The position numbers were made by a program, and so were the translations under genes. A stretch of 64,000 nucleotides of DNA, from positions 1 to 64,000 of the forward strand of contig NZ_JACJKN010000002.1 in the NCBI RefSeq assembly GCF_016900775.1, given 5' to 3'. Position 1 is the stretch's first letter, and each line of letters starts with the position of its first letter. Positions 26,806 through 35,197 of the stretch are shown piece by piece. Under the pieces are notes generated by a model, which searched no databases, had not been told where the DNA came from, and saw only the letters and a program-made list of their open reading frames with translations. Origin of the DNA: Olsenella uli (GTDB lineage Bacteria > Actinomycetota > Coriobacteriia > Coriobacteriales > Atopobiaceae).

Positions 26806-26876
26806 GGGACCTCCCGAAAGAAGCGTAAACGATTCCATACATCATACGTCACGACGGCCCAGCGTGCCGCTCGGCG

Positions 26877-27248
26877 CTATCCCCCGTAGTCGTGGAGCAC
26901 GGCCTCGATGTTGTTGCCCTCGGGGTCCAGCACGAAGCAGGCGTAGTAGCCGGGGTGGTAGTCGCGCGGCCCGGGCGCGCCGTTGTCCGTGCCGCCCTGG
27001 AGCGCCGCCTCGTAGAAGGCCTGCACGTCGGCCACGGTCTTGGCGCGCCAGGCGTAGTGGCTCGGCGACGGGGCCACGCCCTCCTTGGCGGGGGAGATCC
27101 AGACGGAGTCTCCGTCCTCGTCGTTCACGAACTGCGTGCCGCCGGGGTACTCCACGCCCCTGCGGTAGCCGAGCGTCGCCATGACGCGATCGTAGTAGGG
27201 GACCATGACCTCGGGATCGGACACGCGGATGATCAGGTGGTCGAGCAT
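26877..27248 (-). CDS. VOC-superfamily (glyoxalase-like) protein
   Basis: Protein of 123 residues. Starts MLDHLIIRVSDPEVMVPYYDRVMATLGYRR with a metal-ligand-like His4 and ends FVLDPEGNNIEAV with the terminal Glu ligand, as in glyoxalase/bleomycin-resistance folds. Two beta-alpha-beta modules fit the length. The substrate is unknown. It is monocistronic by position. Confidence 0.93.
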   Translation of the reverse strand: MLDHLIIRVSDPEVMVPYYDRVMATLGYRRGVEYPGGTQFVNDEDGDSVWISPAKEGVAPSPSHYAWRAKTVADVQAFYEAALQGGTDNGAPGPRDYHPGYYACFVLDPEGNNIEAVLHDYGG

Positions 27249-27444
27249 CGGGGCTCCCTTCTCGTTGTCTTGTGACGTGGCCCCATTGTGCCGGGGCAGG
27301 CCACTTGGCGCCGCATGCCATCGGCGAGCGAGATTTCCGAGGCCGGGGGTGGGAATTACCGTTGACAGCTACCTTGCGTCGTCTCGTAGCGTTGGCCAAG
27401 GACAGCCGTAACGTGGCTCAACTCTTCGAGAATCGAGGCCGCAC

Positions 27445-27876
27445 ATGATGCGTACCAAGCCGCTGCTGCTGACGGCGCTTCTCGCCCTCGTCCCTGGCGT
27501 CGCGCTTCCCGCGGGCGTGGCCCGGGCGGAGTCCTACCCCGGGGACTCGCTGGACAACCCCTATCTTCTCGATGCGAGCCAGACGGTGGAGAGCCCCTTC
27601 CCGGACAAGATCTCCGACGAGGACATCGCCGCGATGAGCGCGCAGGGGGGATGCCGGGCGGCCTTCCCGGCAGGCCGTTCCAGATACGGGGGACCTCTCT
27701 CGCTCGTCCGAGGCTGCGGGAGTCGCGTTTTTTCGTGGGCGCGCTTGTACTCTATGGGACGTGGTGCGCACGCCGGTCAAGCTCGAGAGCAAATTGTGAC
27801 TGAATTTATGTCAAAAGCATCATTTTTGGAAAAGCGTGGTCTGAGGAATAACAAACTGGGTAGCCGTTACGTATAG
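27445..27876 (+). CDS. Putative secreted protein, 3' part doubtful
   Basis: The first 65 codons look real: a signal peptide (MMRTKPLLLTALLALVPGVA, cleavage likely after VARA) then SYPGDSLDNPYLLDASQTVESPFPDKISDEDIAAMS. After a G run at about 27642 the composition becomes unlike protein in this frame. The next frame is open as far as a TGA near 27800. The gene may be truncated or frameshifted. It resembles the N-terminus of secreted cell-surface proteins, but no family is recognised. Confidence 0.4.
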   Translation: MMRTKPLLLTALLALVPGVALPAGVARAESYPGDSLDNPYLLDASQTVESPFPDKISDEDIAAMSAQGGCRAAFPAGRSRYGGPLSLVRGCGSRVFSWARLYSMGRGAHAGQAREQIVTEFMSKASFLEKRGLRNNKLGSRYV

Positions 27877-27900
27877 AGACGAAACGTGCGAGGGGCAGAG

Positions 27901-28659
27901 ATGTCAGAGTATTGGACCGTTGGAGAGTTCGCGCGACGCGCGGGGGTGACGGTACGAACCGTGCAGTTCTACGACCAGCAGAAGCTGCTCGCCCCCTCGG
28001 CCAAGGGGCCGCAGAACCGTCGCCTGTACTCGGAGGAGGACGAGCGCGAGCTGCAGAGGATCCTCGTCCTCAAGTTCTTGGGAAACTCGCTTTCCGACAT
28101 CAGGAAGGTGCTTGCGCATAAGCTTGACGGCGGTGAGCTCTCCGAGCTGATTGACCGGCAGGTGGAGCTGCTCGGACGAGACCTTGTGCGGCTCATGCAC
28201 CGCATGTCTGCCCTGCGCGCCCTCAGGGCGCAGGTCGGGGACGGCGAGAGTCCCGACTGGGCGGGCATCGCCGGGCTCATCGACGAGTCGGGGTCCAATC
28301 CGTCCACACTCAGGCATTCGATGCATGAGGAGCGGTCGCGCAGGCCCGGCGAGGAGCCGGGGGAGGCGGCACAGTGGCGAGACGTCATCGTGACCGCGCT
28401 CGGCCTCATGGCGGCCGGCGTGTCGCCGGACGACCCCTGGGCGCACGAGATCGCGCTGCGCTACTCGCGCCTCTGCGACCGGTTGGGGCGGCATCGTCCG
28501 AGCGAGTTCATCCCGTTTGACGACTCGGCCGCGTCCCCGGACCGCGAGTCGCTCGACGAGCTGCGCCGTTCCGTCGACGAGTATCTTGCCTCTGCCGGAG
28601 CGGAGCTCGTGGGCGTGCCAGCGGAGCGCGCGGGCACGCCGCGGGCCCTGACCGCGTGA
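27901..28659 (+). CDS. MerR-family transcriptional regulator
   Basis: Regulator of 252 residues. The winged helix-turn-helix is at the start (YWTVGEFARRAGVTVRTVQFYDQQKLL), followed by a coiled coil (about 75-110) and a C-terminal helical domain resembling TipAS-like effector domains (WRDVIVTALGLMAAGVSPDDPWAHEIALRYSRLC). The ATG at 27901 follows GAGGGGCAG. The 5' flank at 27795-27880 is AT-rich and likely holds its promoter. Confidence 0.9.
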   Translation: MSEYWTVGEFARRAGVTVRTVQFYDQQKLLAPSAKGPQNRRLYSEEDERELQRILVLKFLGNSLSDIRKVLAHKLDGGELSELIDRQVELLGRDLVRLMHRMSALRALRAQVGDGESPDWAGIAGLIDESGSNPSTLRHSMHEERSRRPGEEPGEAAQWRDVIVTALGLMAAGVSPDDPWAHEIALRYSRLCDRLGRHRPSEFIPFDDSAASPDRESLDELRRSVDEYLASAGAELVGVPAERAGTPRALTA

Positions 28660-28662
28660 TTC

Positions 28663-29256
28663 CTACATGCCGGGAAAGCCGTTCTGCCTGAGTGCCTCGT
28701 AGAGCACGATGGCAGCGGCGTTCGAGAGGTTGAGTGCGCTGATGCGGTGGTCCTCCGGGTCTATGAAGTTGCCGCATACGTCCTGGGCGAGGAGCGCGGC
28801 GTGGTCGCGCGCCTCGCCCGTCTCGTCCGCCGCACGCCAGCTGTCCGCGTTCTCGAGCGCGGCGGCGTCAGGCAGCATGGGGATGCGCTCGCAGCCGTTT
28901 GCGTGCGCCGCAAGCAGGCCCTCCGGCAGCCCTACGCTCTCGCAGCCAAAGACGAGGAAGTCTCCGTCGCGATAGCGCGCCTCGGCGTAGGTGCGACGAG
29001 CCTTCTTGGTGAGAAGGTGGAGGCGGGCATCGTGCTCGACGAGTCGGTTCTGGTCAACAAAAGCATCCCAGTCGCGGTATGCGGTGACATCCAGGCTCTG
29101 CCAGTAGCCGAGGCCCGCGCGGCGCAGCGACTTCTCATCCAGCGAGAAGCCGAGCGGACCCACGAGGTGCAGGCGTGAGCCGGTGACCACGCAGGTGCGT
29201 CCGATGTTGCCGGTATTTGCCGGGATCTCCGGCGCCACGAGCACGACGTTGAACAT
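28663..29256 (-). CDS. trmL: tRNA (cytidine/uridine-2'-O-)-methyltransferase TrmL
   Basis: SPOUT methyltransferase of 197 residues that modifies the wobble base of certain tRNAs. Family motifs are present: APEIPANTGNIGRTCV, LGFSLDEKSLRRAGLGYW, FGCESVGLPEGLL and ALNLSNAAAIVLYEALRQ. It is about 40 residues longer than E. coli TrmL because of an insert between IPMLPD and ISALNLSN. The ATG at 29256 starts MFNVVLVAPEIPAN. It is convergent with the MerR gene and nearly touches it. Confidence 0.92.
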   Translation of the reverse strand: MFNVVLVAPEIPANTGNIGRTCVVTGSRLHLVGPLGFSLDEKSLRRAGLGYWQSLDVTAYRDWDAFVDQNRLVEHDARLHLLTKKARRTYAEARYRDGDFLVFGCESVGLPEGLLAAHANGCERIPMLPDAAALENADSWRAADETGEARDHAALLAQDVCGNFIDPEDHRISALNLSNAAAIVLYEALRQNGFPGM

Positions 29257-29285
29257 GAGAGGCGGCTCCCTTGTGATGGCTGGTC

Positions 29286-29498
29286 TGCGCAATCAGCCCC
29301 TAAGTGTGAAGCAGGCGCCCGCTTTTGCGCAATCGGCTCCTTGGTGCGTAGCTCTTTCGAGGGTGCCCGCGATACTCAACTGGCCTTTCTGGTGCTGATA
29401 CCTCATGGAAGGCCCCGTTATCGGGAAAACTGCTTCGCACCAAGGCCCTGATTGCGCAAGAGGAGGCAAAAGTTTCGCACCAAGGCCCTGATTGCACA
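29286..29498. repeat. Four-copy repeat forming a long imperfect palindrome
   Basis: A unit like TTCGCACCAAGGCCCTGATT occurs twice directly (29434-29459 and 29474-29498) and twice inverted (29286-29310 and 29326-29350, TGCGCAATC... form). The segment between also pairs imperfectly. It fills most of the spacer between trmL and the deformylase-like gene and may be a degenerate mobile repeat or a multi-site operator. Confidence 0.65.
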
Positions 29499-29551
29499 TC
29501 TGAGGCCCGGTATACTGAACGTGCATGATTCCAAGGATTGAAAGGACTTCC

Positions 29552-29971
29552 ATGATCAAGGAGCTGGTGAAGGACGAGGCCATCCTCTCCACGCCGTGCG
29601 AGCCCGCAACCGCAGAGGACGCCGCCGTGGCGCAGGACCTCGTCGACACCCTCGCATCCATCGAGGACGCGGTCTGCCTTGCTGCCAACCAGATCGGCGT
29701 CACCAAGGCAATCATTGCCTACCAGGACGACGACGGCGCCGCGCACGTCATGTACAACCCCAAGGTCCTCATGGGGCTCGGGGGCGCCAAGGTCGAGGAG
29801 GCCTGCCTCTCCCACGAGGAGCCCGTGCGCGTGACGCGCTTCGCCAAGATCAAGGTCTCTTTCGACGAGCTCGTGGACGGCCAGCTCAAGTCTCGCCGCC
29901 GCGACTACATGGGCTGGACCGCACAGATGATCCAGCACATGGTCGACCACTGCAAGGGCAAGCTGGTCTAG
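29552..29971 (+). CDS. Peptide-deformylase-like protein lacking the catalytic Glu
   Basis: Protein of 139 residues. The three deformylase motifs are recognisable: CLAANQIG (42-49, for GxGLAAxQ), EACLSHE (83-89, Cys85 metal ligand) and QHMVDH (128-133). In the last, the general-base Glu of HExxH is Met130 while both His remain. It could still bind metal but should be poor at deformylation by the usual mechanism. I start at the ATG at 29552 after GAAAGGAC. The uvrA-like gene follows after one base. Confidence 0.82.
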   Translation: MIKELVKDEAILSTPCEPATAEDAAVAQDLVDTLASIEDAVCLAANQIGVTKAIIAYQDDDGAAHVMYNPKVLMGLGGAKVEEACLSHEEPVRVTRFAKIKVSFDELVDGQLKSRRRDYMGWTAQMIQHMVDHCKGKLV

Positions 29972-29972
29972 C

Positions 29973-32480
29973 ATGCCCACGCGCCGCGGCGCCGCGGCGC
30001 CCGACCACATCGAGGTCCGCGGCGCCCGCGTGCACAACCTCAAGGACGTCGACGTTGACATCCCGCTGAACGAGCTCGTGGGCGTGGCCGGGGTCTCCGG
30101 CTCCGGCAAGAGCTCGCTCGCACTTGGCGTGCTCTACGCCGAGGGCAGCCGCCGCTACCTCGAGTCGCTCTCCACCTACACGCGCCGCCGCATGACGCAG
30201 GCGGGCCACGCCGCCGTGGACGACGTACGCTACGTCCCGGCGGCGCTGGCGCTCCACCAGCGGCCCGCGGTTCCGGGCGTGCGCAGCACGTTTGGCACTA
30301 TGTCCGAGCTGCTCAACAGCCTGCGCCTCCTCTTCTCGCGCGTGGCGAGCCACCGCTGCCCGCACTGCGGTGCCTACGCCCCGCCCTCGACGGCCGTCGC
30401 CACGGACCAGCCCATCAGCTGCCCCGCCTGCGGCGAGAGGTTCTTTGGCCCCGGCGCCGAGGACCTGGCGTTCAACAGCGGCGGCGCCTGCCCCGCCTGC
30501 GAGGGCACGGGCGTGGTGCGCACGGTGAACGAGGCCTCGCTCGTGCCCGACGAGTCCCTTTCCATCGACGAGGGCGCGGTGGCCCCGTGGGGCAGCCTCA
30601 TGTGGGACCTCATGAAGCAGGTCTGCGGCGCCATGGGCGTGCGCACCAACGTTCCGTTCTGCGAGCTCACGCCCGAGGAGCGCGACATCGTCTTCCACGG
30701 TCCCGCCGTCAAGAAGCACATCCTCTACAAGTCCAAGAAGGGCGACGACTTCGCCGAGCTCGACTTCACCTACTACAACGCGGTCTACACCGTTGAGAAC
30801 GCGCTCGCCAAGGTCAAGGACGAGAAGGGCCTCAAGCGCGTGAGCCGGTTCCTTACGGAGGGGCCGTGCCCGGACTGCGGCGGCACGCGCCTCTCAGACG
30901 CGGCCCGGGCCCCGCGCGTGGCGGGGATTGGCCTTGCAGACGCCACGGCGATGATGCTTGGCGAGCTCGTGGCGTGGGTTGCCGCGGTGCCCGCGACGTT
31001 GCCGAGCGACGTGCGGCCCATGGCGGAGAGCATCTGCGAGTCCTTCCGGCATACGGCGCAGCGCCTCTTGGATCTGGGCCTTGGCTATCTCTCGCTCGAC
31101 CGCGCGGCGGCCACGCTCTCCACCGGCGAGCGTCAGCGCGTGCAGCTGGCCCGTGCCGTGCGCAACCGCACGACGGGCGTGCTCTACGTGCTCGACGAGC
31201 CGTCCATCGGCCTGCACCCCGCCAACGTGGACGGGCTTCTCGGCGTCATGCGCGACCTTCTGGCGGACGGAAACTCCGTCGTGATGGTTGACCACGACGC
31301 GCGCATCCTCGCCGAGGCGGACCACCTCATCGAGATGGGGCCCGGCGCCGATGGCGGCCACGTGATCTGCCAGGGGAGCGTTGCCGAGGTGGCGGCGGAT
31401 CCGTCCTCGCGCGTCGGCGGCTTTCTCACGGGCGAGAAGGACGTGCTCTCGCGCCCGCGCGCGGACGCAGAGGAGATGTTCGACCTCGGCACCATCTCGA
31501 TGGAGACCGAGGCGCTGCATACCGTGCGCCCGCTTCACGTGGAGGTGCCGCGCGGGCGGCTCGTGGTGGTGACGGGCGTCTCGGGCTCGGGCAAGACCAC
31601 GCTCGTGCTGGAGACGCTGGTACCGGCGCTTGCCGCCGCGGCGGCGGGGGAGCGGCTGCCCGCGCACGTGCGCTGGGTGGACGCCGAGGGCGTGCGGCGC
31701 GCGAACCTTATCGACGCCACACCGATCGGCATCAACGTGCGCTCCACCGTGGCCACCTATGCCGGTGTCCACGATGAGCTGCGGCGCGCCTACGCCCGCA
31801 CCGACGAGGCGCGCGCCGTCGGCTACAAGGCCGGCGACTTCTCGTACAACACCGGACGGCTCCGCTGCCCCACCTGCGACGGTACGGGCGAGGTCTCGCT
31901 CGACGTGCAGTTTCTGCCGGACGTGGACATCCCGTGCCCGGACTGCCGCGGATCGCGCTATGCCCCGGCGGCGGACGAGGTGCATCGCCCGCGCAAGGGC
32001 GAGCCGGCGGGCACGGGCCTCACGCTGCCGCAGCTGATGGCGCTCTCCGTGGACGAGGCGCTCGACGCCTGTTCTGACCTGCGACGTGTTGCCTCGCGGC
32101 TACAGGTGCTGCACGACCTGGGTCTGGGGTACCTCACGCTCGGCGAGGCCACGCCCGCGCTCTCCGGCGGCGAGGCGCAGCGCCTCAAGCTCGCGAGCGA
32201 GATGGGTCGCGCGCAGGACGACGCCGTCTTCGTCTTCGACGAGCCCACGATTGGCCTTCATCCGCTCGACGTGCAGACGCTGCTCGCGGTGTTCCAGCGG
32301 CTCGTGGAGGCGGGCGCGACCGTGATCGTGATTGAGCACGACCTCGACGTGATTCGCAATGCGGACTACGTGATTGACATGGGCCCCGGCGGCGGCGAGG
32401 AGGGCGGCCGCATCGTCTGCGCCGGCACGCCCGAGGAGGTCGCCGCCTGCCCCGACAGCGTCACCGGCCGCTACCTGTGA
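29973..32480 (+). CDS. UvrA paralogue (class II, double ABC ATPase)
   Basis: Protein of 835 residues with two ABC modules. First Walker A GVSGSGKSSLALG (near 40), Zn finger CPHCGAY...CPACGE, signature LSTGERQRVQLARAV and Walker B VLDEPSIGLHP; second Walker A GVSGSGKTTLV, CPTCDGTG...CPDCRG, LSGGEAQRLKLASEM, FDEPTIGLHP. It is about 100 residues shorter than true UvrA, and the UvrB-interaction region looks reduced, as in the DrrC/UvrA2-like paralogues linked with drug or DNA-damage tolerance. The ATG at 29973 follows the deformylase-like stop by one base. Confidence 0.93.
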   Translation: MPTRRGAAAPDHIEVRGARVHNLKDVDVDIPLNELVGVAGVSGSGKSSLALGVLYAEGSRRYLESLSTYTRRRMTQAGHAAVDDVRYVPAALALHQRPAVPGVRSTFGTMSELLNSLRLLFSRVASHRCPHCGAYAPPSTAVATDQPISCPACGERFFGPGAEDLAFNSGGACPACEGTGVVRTVNEASLVPDESLSIDEGAVAPWGSLMWDLMKQVCGAMGVRTNVPFCELTPEERDIVFHGPAVKKHILYKSKKGDDFAELDFTYYNAVYTVENALAKVKDEKGLKRVSRFLTEGPCPDCGGTRLSDAARAPRVAGIGLADATAMMLGELVAWVAAVPATLPSDVRPMAESICESFRHTAQRLLDLGLGYLSLDRAAATLSTGERQRVQLARAVRNRTTGVLYVLDEPSIGLHPANVDGLLGVMRDLLADGNSVVMVDHDARILAEADHLIEMGPGADGGHVICQGSVAEVAADPSSRVGGFLTGEKDVLSRPRADAEEMFDLGTISMETEALHTVRPLHVEVPRGRLVVVTGVSGSGKTTLVLETLVPALAAAAAGERLPAHVRWVDAEGVRRANLIDATPIGINVRSTVATYAGVHDELRRAYARTDEARAVGYKAGDFSYNTGRLRCPTCDGTGEVSLDVQFLPDVDIPCPDCRGSRYAPAADEVHRPRKGEPAGTGLTLPQLMALSVDEALDACSDLRRVASRLQVLHDLGLGYLTLGEATPALSGGEAQRLKLASEMGRAQDDAVFVFDEPTIGLHPLDVQTLLAVFQRLVEAGATVIVIEHDLDVIRNADYVIDMGPGGGEEGGRIVCAGTPEEVAACPDSVTGRYL

Positions 32481-32526
32481 GACGGGGGGAGAGAAGGGGG
32501 ACGGGTTCGCCCCCTTGTCCCACGGC

Positions 32527-33189
32527 TCAGCAGCGGTGGGCGCTCGGGCAGATGTCCTCGAGGACGCAGCCGTCGCAGTGCGGGCCGCGCGCCACGCAGG
32601 TGTCGCGTCCGTGGCGGATCCACTGGTGGTTCACCGGGCCCCAGAGCTCGCGTGGCAGCAGGCGTAGCAGGTCCTGCTCGGTCTTGAGCGGCTCCTTCTC
32701 GTGCGTCTTGGGCGAGAGCGCGAGGCGATGCGCGATGCGGTTGACGTGCGTGTCCACCGCGATCCCCTCCACGATGCCAAACCCCACGTTCATCACGATG
32801 TTGGCCGTCTTGCGCCCCACGCCGGGCAGGCGCGTGAGCTCCTCCATCGTGTGCGGCACCTCGCCGCCGAACTCGGAGACGATCATCTGTGCGCACTCCA
32901 CGCAATGGCGCGCCTTGGACTTGTAGAAGCCGAGGCTGTGGATGTACTCCGCAATCTCCTCGGGCGTGGCGGCGGCCATGGCCTCCGGCGTGGGAAAGCG
33001 CTCAAAGAGCGCGGGCGTCACCTTGTTGACCTGCGCGTCTGTGGTCTGCGCGGAAAGCAGGACGGCGATGGTCAGACGAAACGGGTTCGCATGGTCGAGA
33101 AAGCACTCGACGGGGCCGTACTTCTCGTCAAGGCGTCGGCATACCTCTATGGCACGCTCAACTTTGGCCTGCTTGGTCTCTCGCGGCAT
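32527..33189 (-). CDS. nth: Endonuclease III
   Basis: Base-excision DNA glycosylase/AP lyase of 220 residues. The helix-hairpin-helix LPGVGRKTANIVMN contains the catalytic Lys, followed by AVDTHVNRIAHRL with the catalytic Asp, and a C-terminal [4Fe-4S] motif CVARGPHCDGCVLEDIC (Cys-x6-Cys-x2-Cys-x5-Cys). I chose the ATG at 33189 (MPRETKQAKVE). It is convergent with the uvrA-like gene. Confidence 0.96.
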   Translation of the reverse strand: MPRETKQAKVERAIEVCRRLDEKYGPVECFLDHANPFRLTIAVLLSAQTTDAQVNKVTPALFERFPTPEAMAAATPEEIAEYIHSLGFYKSKARHCVECAQMIVSEFGGEVPHTMEELTRLPGVGRKTANIVMNVGFGIVEGIAVDTHVNRIAHRLALSPKTHEKEPLKTEQDLLRLLPRELWGPVNHQWIRHGRDTCVARGPHCDGCVLEDICPSAHRC

Positions 33190-33255
33190 TGCCGCCTCCT
33201 CGTCTCTCGGTGACGCCCTCCATGATAGCCGGGCGCGCCAGGGCACAGGATCGTC

Positions 33256-33337
33256 TTGTGAGTTCAATTATGAACTGCTATACTCGCCTGAAATTGAACT
33301 ACGTGACGAGTAGTTCAATTCTATGAGCGAATTGAAC
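33256..33337 (+). promoter_or_regulatory. Promoter with GTTCAA/TTGAAC operator array
   Basis: TTGTGA (33256-33261), 17 bases, TATACT (33279-33284) form a good sigma-70-type promoter. AGTTCAAT...ATGAACT (33261-33276) lies in its spacer. ATTGAACTA (33293-33301) and TAGTTCAAT (33311-33319) form a perfect 9-bp inverted repeat, and GAATTGAAC follows at 33329-33337. The next gene encodes a protein with an HTH domain, so autoregulation is likely. Confidence 0.75.
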
Positions 33338-33350
33338 CTCAAGGAGCGTC

Positions 33351-34865
33351 ATGGCGCAGAACTCCTTTGCCGAGCGGCTCGCCCAGGCAATGGCCGAGAA
33401 GAACCTCAAGCAGGCAGACCTCGTTCATGCCGCGGGGCAGCGCGGTGAGAAGTTGGGCAAAAGCCAGGTCAGCCAATACGTGAGCGGGAAGGTGGTGCCG
33501 CGTGCCAACGTGATGCGCCTGCTCGCCGACCTGCTCTCCGTTGATGATAGCTGGCTTGCTACGGGGGAGGGCGCGCGAGCTGCCGCGCGGCCTGAGACCG
33601 CGAGCGAGCCCGTTTCCCGTACCCCGTACCAGCAAAGGAGCACTCCCATGCGAGAGTTCAAGAAGTCCTCAAAGCTCGAGAACGTCCTCTATGACGTCCG
33701 CGGACCCGTCGCCGACGAGGCGGCCCGGATGGAGGACGAGGGCCTGCGCATCCTGAAGCTCAACATCGGCAACCCGGCGCCCTTCGGCTTCCGCACGCCC
33801 GACGAGGTCGTCCACGACATGCGCCAGCAGCTGCCCGAGTGCGAGGGCTACTCGGACTCGCGCGGCCTTTTCTCGGCTCGCAAGGCAATCATGCAGTACG
33901 CCCAGCTCAAGCACCTGCCCAACGTGAGCATGGACGGCATCTACACGGGCAACGGCGTCTCCGAGCTCATCCAGCTCTGCATGAACGCCCTTTTGGACAC
34001 CGGTGACGAGATTCTCATCCCGAGCCCCGACTACCCGCTCTGGACGGCGTGCGCCACGCTCGCCGGCGGCACGCCGGTGCACTACCTCTGCGACGAGCAG
34101 GCAGAGTGGAACCCCGACCTGGCCGACATGGAGTCCAAGATCACGAGCAACACTAAGGCCATTGTCATCATCAACCCCAACAACCCCACGGGCGCCGTCT
34201 ACCCGCGCGAGGTGCTCGAGCAGATCGTGGAGATCGCCCGTCGCCACCAGCTCATGATCTTCTCGGACGAGATCTACGACCGCCTGTGCATGGACGGCCA
34301 CGAGCACGTCTCCATTGCCTCGCTCGCGCCCGACCTGCCGTGCGTCACGTTCTCCGGCCTCTCCAAGTCCCACATGATCGCGGGATACCGCATCGGCTGG
34401 ATGGTCCTCTCCGGCAACAGGCGCTGCATGCGCGACTTCGTCTATGGCATTAACATGCTCTCCAACATGCGCCTGTGCTCCAACGTGCCCGCCCAGTCCG
34501 TCGTGCAGACGGCGCTCGGCGGCTACCAGAGCGTGGAGCGCTACGTGGAGCCGGGCGGGCGCGTCTACGAGCAGCGCAACTACGTCTATGAGGCGCTCAA
34601 CGCCATCGATGGCATCACGGCCGTGAAGCCCAAGGCGGCGTTCTACATCTTCCCCAAGATCGACGTCAAGAAGTTCAACATCACCGACGACGAGCAGTTC
34701 GCGCTCGACCTGCTGCACGAGAAGCGCATCCTCATCACGCGCGGGGGAGGCTTCAACTGGCCGGAGCCGGACCACTTCCGCATCGTCTACCTGCCGCGCA
34801 TGGAGGTCCTGCGCGAGGCCATGACCGACCTGGCGGACTTCTTCGCCCACTACCGCCAGGGCTAG
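33351..34865 (+). CDS. HTH (Xre)-aminotransferase fusion, AlaA-like
   Basis: Protein of 504 residues. Residues 1-75 are an Xre/Cro-type HTH (FAERLAQAMAEKNLKQADLV, SQVSQYVSGKVVPRANVM); residues about 100-500 are a class I PLP aminotransferase close to alanine transaminase AlaA (LNIGNPAPFGF, INPNNPTGAVYP, SDEIYDRL, PLP-Lys339 in FSGLSKSHMIAGYRIGW). The HTH is not the GntR type of MocR regulators. The ATG at 33351 follows AAGGAGCGTC. An operator array in the promoter suggests that the enzyme controls its own expression, perhaps sensing its PLP/amino-acid state. Confidence 0.93.
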   Translation: MAQNSFAERLAQAMAEKNLKQADLVHAAGQRGEKLGKSQVSQYVSGKVVPRANVMRLLADLLSVDDSWLATGEGARAAARPETASEPVSRTPYQQRSTPMREFKKSSKLENVLYDVRGPVADEAARMEDEGLRILKLNIGNPAPFGFRTPDEVVHDMRQQLPECEGYSDSRGLFSARKAIMQYAQLKHLPNVSMDGIYTGNGVSELIQLCMNALLDTGDEILIPSPDYPLWTACATLAGGTPVHYLCDEQAEWNPDLADMESKITSNTKAIVIINPNNPTGAVYPREVLEQIVEIARRHQLMIFSDEIYDRLCMDGHEHVSIASLAPDLPCVTFSGLSKSHMIAGYRIGWMVLSGNRRCMRDFVYGINMLSNMRLCSNVPAQSVVQTALGGYQSVERYVEPGGRVYEQRNYVYEALNAIDGITAVKPKAAFYIFPKIDVKKFNITDDEQFALDLLHEKRILITRGGGFNWPEPDHFRIVYLPRMEVLREAMTDLADFFAHYRQG

Positions 34866-35197
34866 GGGATTGGCCTCACGCCCCAGATGTCGTCGAAGCG
34901 GATGCGCCGCCGCACGATTGTGAGCTCGCGCGCCACGGGGTCCATGCCGGTCACGATTCCCTCGGTCGTGACGTAGGCGTCGCGCTCGTAGTGCGTCACG
35001 CGGACGAGCTGCCCCTTGCGCACGGCGCTAAGCTCGGCCGAGATGCGTCCGGCCTCTTCCTCCGTGAGCTCGTGGCGCGGCTCGGAGACGCGCTCCTGCG
35101 CCCGCACGAGGTCGTAGTAGCCCGTAAGGGCGGCGAAGGGCATGAACTGCGCGGCCCGGTCCGCGTGGCGCCCCTTGGCCGCCCCCTGCCTACTCAT
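34862..35197 (-). CDS. YolD-like protein
   Basis: Protein of 111 residues. It matches YolD-like proteins by RAAQFMPFAALTGYYDLVRAQER near the start and IRFDDIWGVRPI at the end. YolD-like genes are commonly partners of UmuC/DinB-type polymerases. It overlaps the polymerase gene by 8 bases and the stop of the aminotransferase gene by 4 bases on the other strand. Confidence 0.85.
   Translation of the reverse strand: MSRQGAAKGRHADRAAQFMPFAALTGYYDLVRAQERVSEPRHELTEEEAGRISAELSAVRKGQLVRVTHYERDAYVTTEGIVTGMDPVARELTIVRRRIRFDDIWGVRPIP

Noticed and set aside
32490-32526. Terminator hairpin between uvrA-like gene and nth
   Set aside because: GGGGGACGGG and CCCCCTTGTCCC pair only loosely and no T run follows, so it was not listed as a feature.
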